A DNA stretch of 64,000 nucleotides. Origin: CAXBDP01 sp963974465. GTDB taxonomy: Bacteria; Bacteroidota; Bacteroidia; Cytophagales; Cyclobacteriaceae. The notes beneath the pieces are model-generated. The model was not told the origin of the DNA, did no database searches, and saw only the letters and a program-made list of their open reading frames with translations. Position numbers and translations under genes: made by a program. Shown here one piece after another: positions 7,883-15,963 of this stretch (position 1 is its first letter; every line of letters starts with the position of its first letter). The stretch lies in the NCBI GenBank assembly GCA_049340005.1, contig JBMPIY010000002.1. One strand, written 5' to 3'.

Positions 7883-8222
7883 TCTTGATAACCTCCCCTG
7901 TTTTCTTTGAATACCTTTGTAATTTACCTGCATCATCCATCTTGCGACCAACTCTTGTTGCTTCACCTGTAGCAGGGTCAACAAGCATCACATTACTGAT
8001 TTGGATAGGGGCTTCTTTCTTTTGAATTCCACCTTCAGGTTTTGAAGCAGATGGTTTCACGTGTTTCGTAACCATACGAATTCCTTCAACCAATACTTGA
8101 CGTTTCTCAAGCAATACCTGCAGAACTTGCCCAGATTTACCTTTATCGTTTCCAGTGATTACTTTGACAGTATCTCCTTTACGAATATTTAGTTTAGGCT
8201 GTTTATTTTGCTTTCTTTCCAT
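7875..8222 (-). CDS. rplX: 50S ribosomal protein L24
   Basis: L24 is an assembly-initiator protein of the 50S subunit near the exit tunnel. It is 115 residues (E. coli 104). The KOW motif is clear in IRKGDTVKVITGNDKGKSGQVLQVL, near residues 14-38. The later segments VEGIRMVTKHVKPSA and ISNVMLVDPATGEATRVGRK are typical of the family. It is preceded by rplN (2-base gap) and its stop overlaps the rplE start. Confidence 0.98.
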   Translation of the reverse strand: MERKQNKQPKLNIRKGDTVKVITGNDKGKSGQVLQVLLEKRQVLVEGIRMVTKHVKPSASKPEGGIQKKEAPIQISNVMLVDPATGEATRVGRKMDDAGKLQRYSKKTGEVIKNG

Positions 8223-8224
8223 TA

Positions 8225-8593
8225 TTATAAAACTTCAGGAGCCAAAGAAACTATCTTCATAAATTGCTTTTCACGCAATTCACGAGCCACTGGCCCGAAA
8301 ATACGAGTTCCGCGAGGCTCATCATTATTATTAAGTAAAACAGCTGCATTATCCTCGAAGCGAATATATGAGCCATCTTTTCTTCTAATCTCTTTTTTGG
8401 TTCTTACAACCACGGCTTTAGAAACCGTACCTTTCTTCATATTGCTAGAAGAAAGGGCAGTTTTAACGGTAACGACGATTTTATCGCCAATACTAGCGTA
8501 TCTTCTACGCGTGCCACCTAATACTCTTATACAAAGTACAGTTTTAGCACCGCTATTATCTGCTACTGATAGTCTACTTTCTTGCTGGATCAT
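8225..8593 (-). CDS. rplN: 50S ribosomal protein L14
   Basis: L14 sits at the subunit interface and forms intersubunit bridges with 16S rRNA. It is 122 residues (E. coli 123). It begins MIQQESRLSVADNSGAKTVLCIRVLGG, with the conserved beta-barrel blocks VVVRTKKEIRRKDGSYIRFEDNAAVLLN and GTRIFGPVARELREKQFMKIVSLAPEVL. It is the classical first gene of the spc operon. Here it follows rpsQ by only 2 bases, so S10 and spc genes look co-transcribed. Confidence 0.98.
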   Translation of the reverse strand: MIQQESRLSVADNSGAKTVLCIRVLGGTRRRYASIGDKIVVTVKTALSSSNMKKGTVSKAVVVRTKKEIRRKDGSYIRFEDNAAVLLNNNDEPRGTRIFGPVARELREKQFMKIVSLAPEVL

Positions 8594-8595
8594 TG

Positions 8596-8853
8596 TTATT
8601 TAGCCCTTTCAATAATTGAAACCAATCTCCACCTTTTATTCTTGCTCAATGGCCTAGTTTCCATGATTTTAACAGTATCACCAATATTAGCCTCATTGTT
8701 GTCGTCATGAGCCATAAATTTGGTCGTTTTACCGATAAACTTACCATACATTGGGTGCTTTACCCTGCGGGAAATAGCAACAGTGATGCTTTTCTCCATC
8801 TTGTTGCTTATTACCTTTCCGATTCTTTCTTTTCTCAGATTTCTTGACTCCAT
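8596..8853 (-). CDS. rpsQ: 30S ribosomal protein S17
   Basis: S17 is a primary 16S rRNA-binding OB-fold protein. It is 85 residues (E. coli 84). The blocks RKERIGKVISNKMEKSITVAI, KHPMYGKFIGKTTKFMAHDD and IGDTVKIMETRPLSKNKRWRL are all family hallmarks. It lies between rpmC (6-base gap) and rplN (2-base gap), the end of the classical S10 operon. Confidence 0.98.
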   Translation of the reverse strand: MESRNLRKERIGKVISNKMEKSITVAISRRVKHPMYGKFIGKTTKFMAHDDNNEANIGDTVKIMETRPLSKNKRWRLVSIIERAK

Positions 8854-8859
8854 TGTCGT

Positions 8860-9054
8860 TTAATTTGAAAGGTTTCTTGACGTTTCTTCCGTCTTAAGCC
8901 TGGCAATAAGCTTTTTAGCTTCCCTTATTTTCATAGGGTTTTCCAAAGGAGAAATAGCGTGAGCGAATTTAAGCTTCTGTAGATTTTCAACTTCAACAGC
9001 TATTTTTTCAGCCAATTCTTCCTGACTTAATGATATAATTTCTGCGTTCTTCAT
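8860..9054 (-). CDS. rpmC: 50S ribosomal protein L29
   Basis: L29 is a small helical-hairpin protein at the tunnel exit, where it helps dock signal recognition particle and trigger factor. It is 64 residues (E. coli 63). It contains LSQEELAEKIAVEVENLQKLKFAHAISPLENPMKIREAKKLIARLKTE, in which the LxKLxFxHAxxxLENP-type turn is characteristic. It is placed between rplP and rpsQ with gaps of 4 and 6 bases. Confidence 0.97.
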   Translation of the reverse strand: MKNAEIISLSQEELAEKIAVEVENLQKLKFAHAISPLENPMKIREAKKLIARLKTEETSRNLSN

Positions 9055-9058
9055 GACC

Positions 9059-9478
9059 TTAACCCTGATAATCTCTACTTGTCACAAACTTAGTTCTCAC
9101 TGGTAACTTTTGAGCAGCAAGGCGTAATGCCTCTTGAGCCAATTCTAAGCTTACTCCAGATGATTCAAATATTATGGTTCCAGGTTTAATTACTGCTACC
9201 CAATATTCAGGAGCACCTTTACCTTTACCCATCCTTACCTCAGCAGGCTTCTTTGTGATAGGCTTATCTGGAAAAATACGAATCCAAACTTTACCTTCTC
9301 TCTTCATTGCACGTGTAACGGCAATCCTAGCAGCTTCAATTTGGCGACTTGTAATCCAAGCCGGCTCTAGCGACTTAATACCAAAGTTGCCGAAGGATAG
9401 AGTATGACCTCTTTGGGCTATACCTTTAATTCTACCTTTTTGCTGCTTTCTAAATTTTGTTCTTTTAGGCTGTAACAT
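9059..9478 (-). CDS. rplP: 50S ribosomal protein L16
   Basis: L16 organises the A-site region of the 50S subunit and contacts the elbow of A-site tRNA. It is 139 residues (E. coli 136). It begins MLQPKRTKFRKQQKGRIKGIAQRG. Conserved blocks include GIKSLEPAWITSRQIEAARIAVTRAMKREGKVWIRIFPDKPIT and RMGKGKGAPEYWVAVIKPG. It lies between rpsC and rpmC in the S10 operon order. Confidence 0.98.
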   Translation of the reverse strand: MLQPKRTKFRKQQKGRIKGIAQRGHTLSFGNFGIKSLEPAWITSRQIEAARIAVTRAMKREGKVWIRIFPDKPITKKPAEVRMGKGKGAPEYWVAVIKPGTIIFESSGVSLELAQEALRLAAQKLPVRTKFVTSRDYQG

Positions 9479-9504
9479 CTTCTATATTAATTTATCGCCA
9501 AAAG

Positions 9505-10251
9505 CTATTTTCTTTTACTTCTGCGAGGTGCGTCTGCTCCACGCTTTCTTCTATTACCTCCCGCTCCAGGAGCACCACCGCGAGGTTCATTACTACCCAT
9601 GCCAATATTTGGAGACAAATCTCTTTTACCAAAGACTTCACCCTTAAATATCCACACTTTGATTCCTATTTTGCCATACACTGTATGAGCTTCACTAAGA
9701 GCATAATCAATATCAGCTCTTAACGTGTGAAGAGGAATACGACCTTCTTTGTATTGCTCTGATCTAGCCATCTCAGCTCCACCCAATCTACCCGAAGCTT
9801 TGACTTTGATTCCTTGAGCACCAACACGCATTGCGGAAGCAATAGCTTGTTTAAGAGCTCTACGGAAAGAAATTCTAGCCTCAAGTTGTTGAGCGATTGC
9901 TTCACCAACTAATTTCGCATCAAGTTCAGGACGCTTAATTTCAAAAATGTTTATTTGGACATCTTTTCCAGTTAGCTTCTTCAACTCCTCCTTAATCTTG
10001 TCGACTTCAGATCCTCCTTTACCAATAACAACACCTGGTCTGGCAGTGTGAATGGTTAGTGTAATACGCTTTAAGGTTCTTTCAATTACAACCTTACTTA
10101 TACCACCTTTAGGAATTCTAGCAGAGAGGTAATTTCTTATTTTATGATCTTCAACTAGCTTGTCAGAAAAATCTTTTCCTCCGAACCAGCTCGAGTCCCA
10201 TCCTCTAACTATTCCAAGTCTTAGTCCAATCGGGTTAACTTTTTGTCCCAT
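9505..10251 (-). CDS. rpsC: 30S ribosomal protein S3
   Basis: S3 forms part of the mRNA entry channel of the 30S head. It is 248 residues (E. coli 233). It begins MGQKVNPIGLRLGIVRGWDS. A KH domain with the GKGG turn lies near residues 76-79 (GVVIGKGGSEVDKIK). The C-terminal domain has GRLGGAEMARSEQYKEGRIPLHTLRADIDY. The tail is extended and basic (GAPGAGGNRRKRGADAPRRSKRK). A GCGGGAGG octamer lies in this tail at 9557-9564. Confidence 0.98.
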   Translation of the reverse strand: MGQKVNPIGLRLGIVRGWDSSWFGGKDFSDKLVEDHKIRNYLSARIPKGGISKVVIERTLKRITLTIHTARPGVVIGKGGSEVDKIKEELKKLTGKDVQINIFEIKRPELDAKLVGEAIAQQLEARISFRRALKQAIASAMRVGAQGIKVKASGRLGGAEMARSEQYKEGRIPLHTLRADIDYALSEAHTVYGKIGIKVWIFKGEVFGKRDLSPNIGMGSNEPRGGAPGAGGNRRKRGADAPRRSKRK

Positions 10252-10274
10252 TATTTATTGACCTGTTATCTTAA

Positions 10275-10646
10275 TTAATTCTCTTCGTTTTCAATAACAT
10301 TAGCAGCGGCGTTAGCTACCACGATTGTAACGTGGTTAGAACGCTTGCGAATACGGTGTGCTCTACCTTGTGGAGCAGGACGAAGTCTTTTCAACATTCT
10401 TCCACCGTCAACTCTTACTTCCTTCACAAAAAGGTCAGCATCTTCAAGTTTCACATCATCATGCTTAGACTGCCAGTTGGCAATAGCTGATAAAAGAAGC
10501 TTTTCAACGTACTGTGAACCTATTTTAGAATCAAATTTCAAAATGCTTAAAGCATTGTTTACTTTTTGACCTCTTATTAAATCCACAACTAACCTCATTT
10601 TACGAGGAGAGGTAGGAATATCCTTGAGTATAGCTCTTGCTTCCAT
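10275..10646 (-). CDS. rplV: 50S ribosomal protein L22
   Basis: L22 lines the nascent-chain tunnel with a long beta hairpin, where macrolide-resistance changes map in other species. It is 123 residues (E. coli 110). The conserved core is KDIPTSPRKMRLVVDLIRGQKVNNALSIL, followed by RVDGGRMLKRLRPAPQGRAHRIRKRSNHVTIVV, which is the tunnel hairpin. The hairpin looks full length with no obvious deletion. It lies between rpsS and rpsC. Confidence 0.98.
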   Translation of the reverse strand: MEARAILKDIPTSPRKMRLVVDLIRGQKVNNALSILKFDSKIGSQYVEKLLLSAIANWQSKHDDVKLEDADLFVKEVRVDGGRMLKRLRPAPQGRAHRIRKRSNHVTIVVANAAANVIENEEN

Positions 10647-10649
10647 CTC

Positions 10650-10928
10650 TTATCTTTTACCTTTATCTTTTTTCCCAACGTGGCCTCTGAAATTCCTAGT
10701 AGGTGCAAACTCACCCATTTTGTGTCCTACCATATTTTCTGTTACATAAACAGGGATGAACTTATTCCCATTATGTACAGCGAAAGTATGACCCACAAAA
10801 TCTGGAGAAACCATGGATCTACGTGACCAAGTCTTGATTACAGACTTCTTGCCTGACTCATTCATATTAACTACCTTTTGATCAAGGCGAAAGTCAATAT
10901 AGGGTCCTTTTTTTAGTGATCTTGCCAT
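10650..10928 (-). CDS. rpsS: 30S ribosomal protein S19
   Basis: S19 pairs with S13 in the 30S head. It is 92 residues, the same length as E. coli. It begins MARSLKKGPYIDFRLDQKVV. The family blocks WSRRSMVSPDFVGHTFAVHNGNKFIPVYVTENMVGHKMGEFAPTR and RGHVGKKDKGKR are intact. Its ATG overlaps the last base of the rplB stop by 1 base, so the two are probably translationally coupled. Confidence 0.98.
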   Translation of the reverse strand: MARSLKKGPYIDFRLDQKVVNMNESGKKSVIKTWSRRSMVSPDFVGHTFAVHNGNKFIPVYVTENMVGHKMGEFAPTRNFRGHVGKKDKGKR

Positions 10929-11752
10929 TATTTTTTCCTCTTACTAACGATTAAATTGTTAGAGTACTTCTTAGGAGTACGAGTTTTCTTGCCTTTAGCG
11001 TAAAGTCCTTTTCTAGAACGTGGATGTCCACCAGAAGAACGGCCTTCACCACCACCCATTGGGTGATCTACAGGGTTCATTGCAACACCTCTTGTTCTTG
11101 GTCTTCTACCCAACCATCTATTTCTACCAGCTTTACCTAAACTTACGTTCATGTGATCTGAATTAGAAACAGCACCAACTGTAGCAACGCAAGTTGAAAG
11201 TACCAATCTCATTTCACCAGAAGGTAATTTGAGGGTTACATACTTACCATCTCTTGCGACTAATTGTGCGTATGTACCTGCACTACGAGCCATAGAAGCA
11301 CCTTTACCAGGCTTCAATTCTATATTATGAATTATAGTACCAAGAGGTATATTAGCCATTGGTAGTGAATTACCTACTTCAGGAGCAGCACCTTCACCAG
11401 AAATAACTGTTTGACCAACTTTAAGTCCTTCAGGAGCAATTATATATGCTTTTTCACCATCAGCGTAATAAAGCAAAGCAATACGAGCAGATCTATTTGG
11501 ATCATACTCAACCGATTGAACAACTGCAGGAACATTAGTCTTATTCCTCTTAAAATCGATAAGTCTTAGTTTCTTTTTATGACCGCCACCCATGTAGCGC
11601 ATGGTCATTTTACCAGAATTATTTCTTCCTCCAGACCTCTTAAGAGAAACCAATAAAGATTTCTCCGGTGTAGAAGCTGTTACTTCCTTAAAGTCAGGGG
11701 CAACTCTAAATCGTTGCCCTGGAGTCATTGGTCTTAGTTTTTTAGTACCCAT
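10928..11752 (-). CDS. rplB: 50S ribosomal protein L2
   Basis: L2 is one of the most conserved ribosomal proteins and is needed for subunit joining and peptidyl-transferase centre assembly. It is 274 residues (E. coli 273). It has the RNA-binding domain with GGRNNSGKMTMRYMGGGHKKKLRLIDFKR. The C-terminal block GVAMNPVDHPMGGGEGRSSGGHPRS contains the conserved histidine of the peptidyl-transferase region. It lies between rplW and rpsS. Confidence 0.99.
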   Translation of the reverse strand: MGTKKLRPMTPGQRFRVAPDFKEVTASTPEKSLLVSLKRSGGRNNSGKMTMRYMGGGHKKKLRLIDFKRNKTNVPAVVQSVEYDPNRSARIALLYYADGEKAYIIAPEGLKVGQTVISGEGAAPEVGNSLPMANIPLGTIIHNIELKPGKGASMARSAGTYAQLVARDGKYVTLKLPSGEMRLVLSTCVATVGAVSNSDHMNVSLGKAGRNRWLGRRPRTRGVAMNPVDHPMGGGEGRSSGGHPRSRKGLYAKGKKTRTPKKYSNNLIVSKRKK

Positions 11753-11765
11753 TGAGACTCAAAAA

Positions 11766-12050
11766 TTAAACGCCGCTATAAAAATCAATTACATCACCTT
11801 CTTTAACCTTTACATAAGCCTTTTTGAAAGAAGGAGTCCTTCCAGCAATTATCTTACTTTTGGTTTGTCTGGTTTTACTTTTTCCTTGGTATCTCATAGT
11901 ACGGATACCTTCGACAGTTACACCATAGAGCTGCTCTATAGCTTTCTTAATCTCAACTTTGTTTGCTGTTTTCTCAACAACAAATCCGTAAACTCCACTT
12001 TCATTTAGAGCTGAGACTTTTTCTGTAACCAATGGTCTTTTAAGTATCAT
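11766..12050 (-). CDS. rplW: 50S ribosomal protein L23
   Basis: L23 sits at the tunnel exit and is the docking site of trigger factor and SRP. It is 94 residues (E. coli 100). It begins MILKRPLVTEKVSALNESGVYGFVVEKTANKVEIKKAIEQLYGVTVEGIRT, where LVTEK and the NKVEIKKAIE helix are diagnostic. It is placed between rplD (6-base gap) and rplB (13-base gap) in the S10 operon. Confidence 0.98.
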   Translation of the reverse strand: MILKRPLVTEKVSALNESGVYGFVVEKTANKVEIKKAIEQLYGVTVEGIRTMRYQGKSKTRQTKSKIIAGRTPSFKKAYVKVKEGDVIDFYSGV

Positions 12051-12056
12051 AGCTTC

Positions 12057-12683
12057 TTACTTCAAAAGGTTTTCAATTATGCTTACTGAACCTTCACTTA
12101 AGACTACAAAATCTGCGTTTAGCAAATCATAAGTATTAATATCAGAAGCTGTGGTAACTTTAGCATCTTTGATGTTTCTACCTGACAAAACAACATTCTT
12201 ATTGTTTTCAGGAAGAACCATTAAAGTCTTTTTCCCATTTAAAGAAAGAGCTCCTAATAGGTTCAAATATGCTTTTGTACTTGGTTTATCGAAGTTGAAA
12301 TCTTCTAAAACAACAAGACCGTTATCTTTTACTTTATATGACAAGGCTGACTTACGCGCTAATTTCTTGGTCTTCTTATTGACCTTAAAAGAATAATCGC
12401 GTGGTACAGGGCCGAAAATACGACCGCCGCCTCTAAACAAAGGATTTTTAATACTACCAGCTCTTGCTGTACCAGTACCCTTTTGTTTTTTAATCTTTCT
12501 GGTAGATCCAGCAATTTCGTTACGCTCTTTAGCTTTATGCGTCCCTTGTCTTTGATTAGCCAAGTAACTTTTCACATCAAGGTAAATTACGTGATCATTT
12601 GGATCTATTGAGAAAATCTCTTCCGGCAAAGTAATTTTGCGTCCAGTATCTTCTCCAGTGCTTTTTATTACGGACAATTCCAT
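12057..12683 (-). CDS. rplD: 50S ribosomal protein L4
   Basis: L4 lines the nascent-chain tunnel and in E. coli also represses the S10 operon by binding its leader. I choose the ATG at 12681-12683, giving 208 residues starting MELSVIKSTGEDTGRKITL (E. coli 201). An earlier in-frame start would overlap rplC and adds residues without homology. Family blocks are NQRQGTHKAKERNEIAGSTRKIKKQKGTGTARAGSIKNPLFRGGGRIFGPVPRDYSFKVNKK, the tunnel loop. It follows rplC by 4 bases. Confidence 0.97.
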   Translation of the reverse strand: MELSVIKSTGEDTGRKITLPEEIFSIDPNDHVIYLDVKSYLANQRQGTHKAKERNEIAGSTRKIKKQKGTGTARAGSIKNPLFRGGGRIFGPVPRDYSFKVNKKTKKLARKSALSYKVKDNGLVVLEDFNFDKPSTKAYLNLLGALSLNGKKTLMVLPENNKNVVLSGRNIKDAKVTTASDINTYDLLNADFVVLSEGSVSIIENLLK

Positions 12684-12687
12684 GATA

Positions 12688-13320
12688 CTATTTCTCAAGA
12701 ATGACAAATGAATTCTTTGCACCTGGGATAGAGCCACTCACAACGAGTAAATTCTGCTCAGGTACTATTTTTAGAACACGAAGGTTGATAACCTTAACGC
12801 GAGCATTACCAGTTTGACCTGCCATACGCATACCCTTCATTACTCTTGAAGCATACGAAGCATTACCAATAGAACCAGGTGCTCTTAAGCGATTGTGCTG
12901 ACCGTGCGTAGCCTGACCAACACCTGCAAAACCGTGTCTCTTTACTACACCTTGGAATCCTTTACCCTTAGAAGTACCAATTGCATCCAAGAAGTCACCT
13001 TCTTTAAAGACACTCTCAAGCGTAACAACATCACCTATCTTAATCTGTCCTTCAAACTCCTCACGGAAGTCACGAAATTCAACAACTTTAGATAAGGGTG
13101 TTGTATTTGCCTTAGCAAAATGTCCCTTCAAAGGCTTTGGAGTGTTTTTCTCTTTACGCTCACCAAAACCCATTTGAACAGCATTATAGCCGTCCTTGCT
13201 CATGTTCTTTACTTGTGTTACTACACAAGGACCAGCCTCTATAACTGTGCATGGAACATTACGTCCATCGGCACCAAAGATGCTAGTCATTCCTATTTTT
13301 CTACCTATTATTCCAGACAT
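12688..13320 (-). CDS. rplC: 50S ribosomal protein L3
   Basis: L3 is an early assembly protein near the peptidyl-transferase centre. It is 210 residues (E. coli 209). It begins MSGIIGRKIGMTSIFGADGRNVPCTVIEAGPC. It carries the central loop with GFAGVGQATHGQHNRLRAPGSIGNASYASRVMKGMRMAGQTGN. It is the first gene after a strong promoter and the rpsJ terminator, so it is the real start of this S10-type transcription unit, with a leader of roughly 55 bases. Confidence 0.98.
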   Translation of the reverse strand: MSGIIGRKIGMTSIFGADGRNVPCTVIEAGPCVVTQVKNMSKDGYNAVQMGFGERKEKNTPKPLKGHFAKANTTPLSKVVEFRDFREEFEGQIKIGDVVTLESVFKEGDFLDAIGTSKGKGFQGVVKRHGFAGVGQATHGQHNRLRAPGSIGNASYASRVMKGMRMAGQTGNARVKVINLRVLKIVPEQNLLVVSGSIPGAKNSFVILEK

Positions 13321-13381
13321 TTTGTCTTAGTTTTTATAAATCGCTAACTATCAATTTGCTAGTGTTTCTGCGAAAGGACTG

Positions 13382-13413
13382 CAAAGTTATGAATATTTTA
13401 CGCCTTTACAAAA
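13382..13413 (-). promoter_or_regulatory. Promoter of the rplC (S10-spc-alpha) unit
   Basis: On the minus strand TTTTG (-33, at 13409-13413) is followed after exactly 19 bases by TAACTTTG (-7, at 13382-13389). This is a perfect match to the Bacteroidota housekeeping consensus TTG-N19-TANNTTTG. The following bases are CAGTCC, also found at the rpsL and tRNA-Trp promoters. It lies 62 bases before the rplC ATG and just downstream of the rpsJ terminator. Confidence 0.85.
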
Positions 13414-13442
13414 CCTCAAGCAACTATTTTCGTTACTCTCGG

Positions 13443-13486
13443 GCAAAAAAATAAGGACCAATAATCTTAACGTATTGGCCCTTATT
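13443..13486 (-). terminator. Intrinsic terminator after rpsJ
   Basis: An inverted repeat of 14 bases with one mismatch (13450-13463 and 13473-13486) flanks a 9-base loop. On the minus strand it is followed by a run of Ts (complement of 13445-13451). It begins 17 bases after the rpsJ stop and precedes the rplC promoter. It should end the rpsL-rpsG-fusA-rpsJ transcript, or act as an attenuator if read-through occurs. Confidence 0.9.
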
Positions 13487-13503
13487 CTCATAAGAATTTT
13501 TCG

Positions 13504-13809
13504 TCAAACTTTTATTTCAACATCAACTCCACTTGGCAATTCAAGTTTCATTAATGCATCAACAGTTTTGGCTGAATATGAATAAATATCCACCAATCTT
13601 TTGTAAGTACACATCTGAAACTGCTCTCTAGCTTTTTTGTTAACGTGAGGTGATTTCAAGACAGTAAAGATTTCCTTTTCTGTTGGAAGTGGAATCGGTC
13701 CGCTAATAACAGCACCAGTAGTTTTTACTGCACGTACAATCTTTTCAGCTGATTTGTCGATCAAGCTGTGATCATATGATTTTAATTTGATTCTAATTTT
13801 CTGTGTCAT
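13504..13809 (-). CDS. rpsJ: 30S ribosomal protein S10
   Basis: S10 is a 30S head protein; in other bacteria it also acts with NusB in antitermination. It is 101 residues (E. coli 103). It begins MTQKIRIKLKSYDHSLIDKSAEKIV, followed by GAVISGPIPLPTEKEIFTVLKSPHVNKKAREQFQ, the family signature. It is grouped with the str genes (fusA 8 bases upstream) and separated from rplC by a terminator and a promoter. It therefore belongs to the fusA transcript rather than leading the S10 operon. Confidence 0.98.
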   Translation of the reverse strand: MTQKIRIKLKSYDHSLIDKSAEKIVRAVKTTGAVISGPIPLPTEKEIFTVLKSPHVNKKAREQFQMCTYKRLVDIYSYSAKTVDALMKLELPSGVDVEIKV

Positions 13810-13817
13810 GTCCTGAA

Positions 13818-15956
13818 TTATTTAGCCGACTCACCTTTAAACTTCAAAATAACTTGCTCAGCAATATTAGTCGGAACTGGATCGTAATGAGAGAATGTCA
13901 AAGAAGCCGAAGCTCTACCTGATGAGATAGTTCTCAAATCGGTAACGTATCCGAAAAGTTCTGAAAGAGGTACATCAGCTTTTACAACTTGCGCTCCACC
14001 TTTTGTATCCATACCTTTCATCAAACCTCTTCTCTTATTTAAGTCACCAGTAACTGGACCAGTATATTCATCTGGAGTGATTACTTCAACCGCCATAATT
14101 GGTTCTAGCAACACAGGTCCAGCTTTTTTCGCAGCTTCTTTAAAGCCAATACGAGCAGCTAGCTCAAATGAAAGTGAATCAGAATCGACATCGTGGAAAC
14201 TACCATGATACAATCTTACTTTCATTTCCTGCACTGGGAATCCGGCCAAAGGTCCATTAACCATTGCTGATTCAAAACCCTTTTGTATAGGTTGGATAAA
14301 TTCTTTTGGAATTACACCACCAACAATATTATTCACAAATTGTAAACCTGACTTATCGTAATCTGCATCTTTTGGACCAAGTTCAAAAACAATATCAGCA
14401 AATTTACCTTTACCACCAGACTGCTTCTTATAAACTTCTTTATGTTCAACAGTCTTAGTAATAGCTTCTTTGTATGCAACTTGTGGTGCACCCTGATTAA
14501 TTTCAACCTTGAATTCTCTCTTCAAACGATCGATTATAATCTCAAGGTGAAGTTCACCCATACCTCTTAGAACCGTTTGACCAGTCTCATGGTCAGTCTC
14601 AACTCTAAGTGTAGGATCTTCTTCAACAAGTTTAGAGATTGCCATACCCAACTTATCTACGTCAGCCTGAGTTTTTGGCTCAATAGCATAACCAATAACT
14701 GGTTCTGGGAAAGTCATTGATTCAAGAATAATCTTATGCTTTTCTTCGACTAAAGTATCCCCAGTTTTAATATCCTTGAATCCGATACCGGCGCAGATAT
14801 CACCTGCTTCTACTCTGTCAATAGGATTTTGCTTATTGGAATGCATTTGAAGAAGACGAGATATTCTCTCTTTCTTTCCAGTACGCATATTGTGTATATA
14901 GCTACCAGAATCGAGTTTACCTGAATACACTCTTATAAAAGCTAAGCGACCAACAAATGGATCAGTAGCAATTTTAAAAGCTAATGCAGCGAATGGCTCA
15001 TCAACATCTGGTTTTCTAGTAACTTCTTGGTCTGTATCAGGATTTAGTCCCACAACAGGAGGCAAATCCATAGGCGATGGCAAGAAAGAACAAACAGCAT
15101 CAAGCAAGGCTTGAACACCTTTGTTTTTAAATGCTGAACCACACAAAACTGGAGAGAAGTCCATATTGATTACTGCTTTACGAATTGCAGCTCTCATTTC
15201 CTCCTCAGTAATTGAGTTCTCATCTTCAAAGAACTTCTCTAGAAGAGCATCATCATAAGAAGCTACTCTTTCAATCAATTCTTGACGATACTCTCTTACA
15301 GTATCTACAATATCTTCAGGGATATCAATAACTTTATAAGTCATGCCCTGATCTTCTTCATTCCAGATTAGTGCTTTATTAGTGATTAGATCAACCACAC
15401 CTCTAAAGGTATCTTCAGCACCAATTGGTATTTGCAAAGGAACTGGAGTAGCTCCTAGCTTTTCTTTTATTTCTTTAACAGCATTGAAAAAATCAGCGCC
15501 AGAACGATCCATTTTATTTACAAAACAAATACGTGGCACATGGTATTTATCAGCCTGTCTCCAAACCGTTTCAGACTGAGGTTCAACACCAGAAACTGCA
15601 CAAAATAATGCAACAGCACCATCAAGAACACGCAAAGAACGTTCAACTTCTACAGTAAAATCAACGTGACCTGGAGTATCAATCAAATTGATTTTATAAT
15701 CCTTTGTCTCGTCATTTGGTTGCCCCTGAGTAGTTGGATATTTCCAAAATGTAGTAGTTGCAGCTGAAGTAATTGTAATACCTCTTTCTTGCTCCTGCTC
15801 CATCCAATCCATCGTAGCTCCACCATCATGAACCTCACCTATTTTGTGCGTAAGTCCAGTATAGAAAAGAATACGTTCTGAGGTTGTTGTCTTCCCAGCA
15901 TCAATGTGAGCCATGATGCCGATGTTTCTTAAATACCGAAGATCTTTCTTAGCCAT
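13818..15956 (-). CDS. fusA: Elongation factor G
   Basis: EF-G is the GTPase that drives translocation and, with RRF, ribosome recycling. It is 712 residues (E. coli 704). The G1 motif AHIDAGKT lies at residues 16-23, with DTPGHVDF (G3) and NKMDRSGADF (G4) following. Domain IV has the conserved segment GMGELHLEIIIDRL and the later HYDPVPTNIAEQ ending. It lies between rpsG (7-base gap) and rpsJ in a str-type operon. Being ribosome-linked, this copy is the canonical EF-G rather than an EF-G2 paralogue. Confidence 0.98.
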   Translation of the reverse strand: MAKKDLRYLRNIGIMAHIDAGKTTTSERILFYTGLTHKIGEVHDGGATMDWMEQEQERGITITSAATTTFWKYPTTQGQPNDETKDYKINLIDTPGHVDFTVEVERSLRVLDGAVALFCAVSGVEPQSETVWRQADKYHVPRICFVNKMDRSGADFFNAVKEIKEKLGATPVPLQIPIGAEDTFRGVVDLITNKALIWNEEDQGMTYKVIDIPEDIVDTVREYRQELIERVASYDDALLEKFFEDENSITEEEMRAAIRKAVINMDFSPVLCGSAFKNKGVQALLDAVCSFLPSPMDLPPVVGLNPDTDQEVTRKPDVDEPFAALAFKIATDPFVGRLAFIRVYSGKLDSGSYIHNMRTGKKERISRLLQMHSNKQNPIDRVEAGDICAGIGFKDIKTGDTLVEEKHKIILESMTFPEPVIGYAIEPKTQADVDKLGMAISKLVEEDPTLRVETDHETGQTVLRGMGELHLEIIIDRLKREFKVEINQGAPQVAYKEAITKTVEHKEVYKKQSGGKGKFADIVFELGPKDADYDKSGLQFVNNIVGGVIPKEFIQPIQKGFESAMVNGPLAGFPVQEMKVRLYHGSFHDVDSDSLSFELAARIGFKEAAKKAGPVLLEPIMAVEVITPDEYTGPVTGDLNKRRGLMKGMDTKGGAQVVKADVPLSELFGYVTDLRTISSGRASASLTFSHYDPVPTNIAEQVILKFKGESAK

Positions 15957-15963
15957 TTACAAT

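Noticed and set aside
7883..7984. Longer N-terminus for rplE
   Set aside because: The extra 34 codons lie inside rplX and do not resemble L5. The ATG at 7882 gives the normal L5 start.
11601..12008. 135-codon open frame on the plus strand
   Set aside because: It is antisense to rplB and rplW, both certain genes. It is a chance frame in AT-rich DNA.
12684..12737. Longer N-terminus for rplD
   Set aside because: The extra 18 codons run into rplC and lack homology. The ATG at 12683 gives a normal L4.
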